Shown: piece by piece, positions 62,127 through 64,000 of the stretch
Position numbering within the stretch: position 1 is the first letter of the stretch
Layout of the letters: each line of letters starts with the position of its first letter
Assembly: GCA_014305025.1 (NCBI GenBank)
Contig: JACRTY010000021.1
Span: 186,001 to 250,000, forward strand
Length of the DNA stretch: 64,000 bases
Reading direction: 5' to 3'
Source of the DNA: Candidatus Nyctobacter psychrophilus
GTDB lineage: Bacteria; Vulcanimicrobiota; Vulcanimicrobiia; Vulcanimicrobiales; Vulcanimicrobiaceae
Made by a program: the position numbers and the translations under genes
Notes under the pieces: generated by a model
What the model saw: the letters and a program-made list of their open reading frames with translations, nothing else
Database searches by the model: none
What the model was told of the DNA's origin: nothing

Positions 62127-63063
62127 GGGCAAGCGCTGCTTCACGAACCCAGGCGCCCTCTTCCCAGGCGTCGACCCGCGCGCGCAAGCGGTCCCGGTTG
62201 CACGGGCCGTCGCCGCGCACGACCCGATAAAATTCGTCCCAATCGACGGCGCCGAAATCGTAGTGGCCGCGTGCTTCATTCCAGCGCAGCTCGCAATCGG
62301 GAATGACCAGGCCCAGCGCATCCGCCTGCGGCGCCGTTTGGTCGATGAAGCGCTGGCGGAGTTCATCGTTGCTGAACAGCTTGATCTTCCAGTGCATCGA
62401 TTGTTCGCTGTTGGGTGAGGCGCTGTCGGGTGGCCCGAACATCATCACCGCCGGCCACCACCAGCGGTCGAGCGCGTCCTGCGCCATCGCTTTTTGCGGC
62501 GCGGTGCCGGCGCACAGTTTGACCATCACGTCAAAACCTTGGCGTTGGTGAAAGCTCTCCTCCTTACAGATACGGGTCATGGCGCGCGCGTACGGTCCGT
62601 ACGAGCAGCGGGTCAGCGGAATCTGGTTGATGATCGCCGCGCCGTCAACGAGCCAGCCGATCGCGCCGACGTCGGCCCATGTCAGCGTCGGATAGTTGAA
62701 GATACTCGAATATTTGGCCCGGCCGCTCAGGAGCGCTTCGGTCAATTCGTCCCGCGCTACGCCGAGCGTTTCAGCCGCACTGTACAAGTACAAACCGTGA
62801 CCGGCTTCGTCTTGCACTTTGGCGAGCAGAATCAACTTGCGTTCGAGCGATGGCGCTCGCGTGATCCAATTGCCTTCGGGCAGCATGCCGACGATCTCGG
62901 AATGCGCGTGCTGCGAGATTTGCCGCACGAGCGTCTTGCGATACGCCTCGGGCATCCAGTCCTTGGGTTCGATCGTAACGCCGCGATCGAGCTTCTCGTC
63001 GAAGCGGCGCTGTTCGTCACTCGCCGCACCCGCGGCTTCGACGTCGACCATCTGGGTATACAC
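62098..63063 (-). CDS. paaA: Phenylacetyl-CoA 1,2-epoxidase catalytic subunit PaaA
   Basis: A 321-residue di-iron subunit. Ligand motifs of the ferritin-like fold are visible: [20 protein letters not shown] and [20 protein letters not shown], with the EAGH and EESFH clusters. The family stretches [20 protein letters not shown] and [20 protein letters not shown] are intact. It epoxidises the ring of phenylacetyl-CoA. It is the second gene of the visible operon, two bases after PaaZ. Confidence 0.95.
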   Translation of the reverse strand: MYTQMVDVEAAGAASDEQRRFDEKLDRGVTIEPKDWMPEAYRKTLVRQISQHAHSEIVGMLPEGNWITRAPSLERKLILLAKVQDEAGHGLYLYSAAETLGVARDELTEALLSGRAKYSSIFNYPTLTWADVGAIGWLVDGAAIINQIPLTRCSYGPYARAMTRICKEESFHQRQGFDVMVKLCAGTAPQKAMAQDALDRWWWPAVMMFGPPDSASPNSEQSMHWKIKLFSNDELRQRFIDQTAPQADALGLVIPDCELRWNEARGHYDFGAVDWDEFYRVVRGDGPCNRDRLRARVDAWEEGAWVREAALAHAEKRTRRA

Positions 63064-63065
63064 GA

Positions 63066-64000
63066 CTACCTCCCCTGCGCTACGGTCAGTTCGCTTGGCG
63101 ACGAACCGTCGGAAGACGGCTCGCTGCGGTAAGCGTTCAAGGTCAACAGATCGTAGGCGGCCACGATGTCGTCGTGTTGGTTCGTCACTTCGACGTCCCA
63201 GCGGACTTCGCCGTACTCGGGCTTGCGCGGGGTTTTGGACTTGACGGTAAGCCGTACGCGGATCGTGTCGCCGGGTTCGACCGGTTTCGTAAAGCGGAGA
63301 TTGTCGAGACCGTAGTTCGCGAGCACGGGACCTGGCGACGGTTCGACGAAAAGTCCCGCCGCGAACGCGAGCACCAGATAACCGTGGGCGACGCGGCCGG
63401 GGAAAAACGGGTTGGCGCGTGCGGCTTCTTCATTCATGTGCGCGTAGAACTGGTCGCCGGTGAAGGCCGCGAAATGCTCGATGTCCTCGAGCGTGATCGT
63501 CCGCGGCGCCGTGTGGACCGTCTCACCGACCGCGAGGTCGTCGTACGGACGCCGGAACGGATGAGCGTCTTGCTTGGTCTCGGCCGCGCCGCGCGTCCAC
63601 GTGTGCGTCAGCGCAGCCAAGCGCGTCGGCGAACCTTGCACGGCCGTGCGCTGCATATAATGAAACACGCCGCGCAAGCCGCCCATTTCCTCGCCGCCGC
63701 CGGCCCGGCCGGGACCGCCGTGCACGAGTCCCGGCAGCGGCGAACCGTGGCCGGTCGACTCCTTCGCACAATCGCGATCGATGGCGACGATTCGCCCGTG
63801 ATAGGCCCCCAGGCCTAGGATGAGCTCGCTTGCGACGTCGCCGTCGTAGGTATAAACCGACGCGCACAGACTCCCGTCACCCCGCGCCGCGAGTTCGATC
63901 GCTTCGTCGATGCCGTCGTAGGCCATCAAGGTGCTGACCGGCCCGAACGCTTCGACTTCGTGGATCTTCGTAGCGCGCAGCGGCCGCTCGCACCCCAGCA
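63066..64000 (-). CDS. paaZ: PaaZ, C-terminal part (aldehyde dehydrogenase/hydratase), cut by window edge
   Basis: The last 310 residues of the bifunctional ring-opening enzyme; the 5' end lies beyond the window. It begins inside the aldehyde dehydrogenase domain ([59 protein letters not shown]). It continues into the MaoC-type hydratase domain ([52 protein letters not shown]), which hydrolyses the oxepin ring; the dehydrogenase half oxidises the resulting aldehyde. The linker order ALDH then MaoC is as in known PaaZ, of about 680 residues. It precedes paaA by two bases. Confidence 0.93.
   Translation of the reverse strand, partial: LGCERPLRATKIHEVEAFGPVSTLMAYDGIDEAIELAARGDGSLCASVYTYDGDVASELILGLGAYHGRIVAIDRDCAKESTGHGSPLPGLVHGGPGRAGGGEEMGGLRGVFHYMQRTAVQGSPTRLAALTHTWTRGAAETKQDAHPFRRPYDDLAVGETVHTAPRTITLEDIEHFAAFTGDQFYAHMNEEAARANPFFPGRVAHGYLVLAFAAGLFVEPSPGPVLANYGLDNLRFTKPVEPGDTIRVRLTVKSKTPRKPEYGEVRWDVEVTNQHDDIVAAYDLLTLNAYRSEPSSDGSSPSELTVAQGR

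Overview
The window is GC-rich, densely coding bacterial DNA with no rRNA, tRNA, CRISPR array, transposase or phage gene that I can see. A TonB-dependent receptor with an N-terminal regulatory-like domain indicates a diderm (outer-membrane) cell. Aerobic phenylacetate degradation, a homodimeric pyruvate dehydrogenase and many secreted peptidases indicate an aerobic or facultative heterotroph. The gene content resembles the candidate phylum Eremiobacterota (WPS-2 / Vulcanimicrobiota), but that placement is inference from general resemblance and is not shown by a marker gene.

Layout. 1-2193 (minus): frameshifted acyltransferase 3, MFS exporter, cytidylate-kinase-like protein. 2276-7318: an S9 prolyl oligopeptidase, one broken and one intact beta-lactamase-fold serine hydrolase, and a small conserved-looking ORF interrupted by one TAG. 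7456-17766: secreted double aspartyl protease, ABC ATPase with a broken permease, flavoprotein disulfide reductase, serine hydrolase with pirin, an S9 peptidase, a small secreted protein, AlkA, and the second ABC permease about 6 kb from its ATPase. 17775-24837: S9 peptidase coupled to a cell-wall amidase, class A beta-lactamase-like protein, membrane protein, TonB receptor. 25025-28253: DUF72 protein with cyclophilin, an RsbW-type ATPase, M28 peptidase. 28297-34287: GSA-aminomutase-like enzyme, phytoene synthase and phytoene desaturase in one overlapping operon; divergently an Mrp-type ATPase and an M48 protease.

34290-38230 is a decay zone. It holds a DyP peroxidase 5' stub abutting a frameshifted S53 protease, a second frameshifted secreted protein, and a YihY/BrkB fragment, around an intact envelope-type set (a protein with one membrane segment and a low-complexity tail, a DUF1469 protein, a DUF3618 protein). 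38963-43302 carries a folK-folE2 fusion coupled to a large secreted zinc protease. 43353-47856: MsrA, DUF4239 protein, superfamily 2 helicase, an unknown protein, and a HicB/HicA pair whose toxin start looks damaged. 47904-52012: pyruvate dehydrogenase E2 and E1. 52082-56974: MFS exporter, enoyl-CoA hydratase, DUF2723 membrane protein coupled to a PQQ-type beta-propeller lipoprotein. 56971-64000 (minus): paaZ-A-B-C-D-E, thiolase, a 106-bp near-palindrome, and an orphan E1-alpha subunit.

How it works together. The secreted peptidases of several families, the amidase and the TonB receptor fit a scavenger of peptides and wall material. The paa genes take phenylacetyl-CoA through epoxidation, ring opening and thiolysis to acetyl-CoA and succinyl-CoA. 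CrtB and the desaturase would make coloured carotenoid precursors. Many minus-strand genes overlap by 4 bases (ATGA or TTGA), so translational coupling is common. No gene-free stretch exceeds 300 bases; the longest are about 216 bases (6716-6934) and 228 bases (47181-47408), and I see nothing definite in either.
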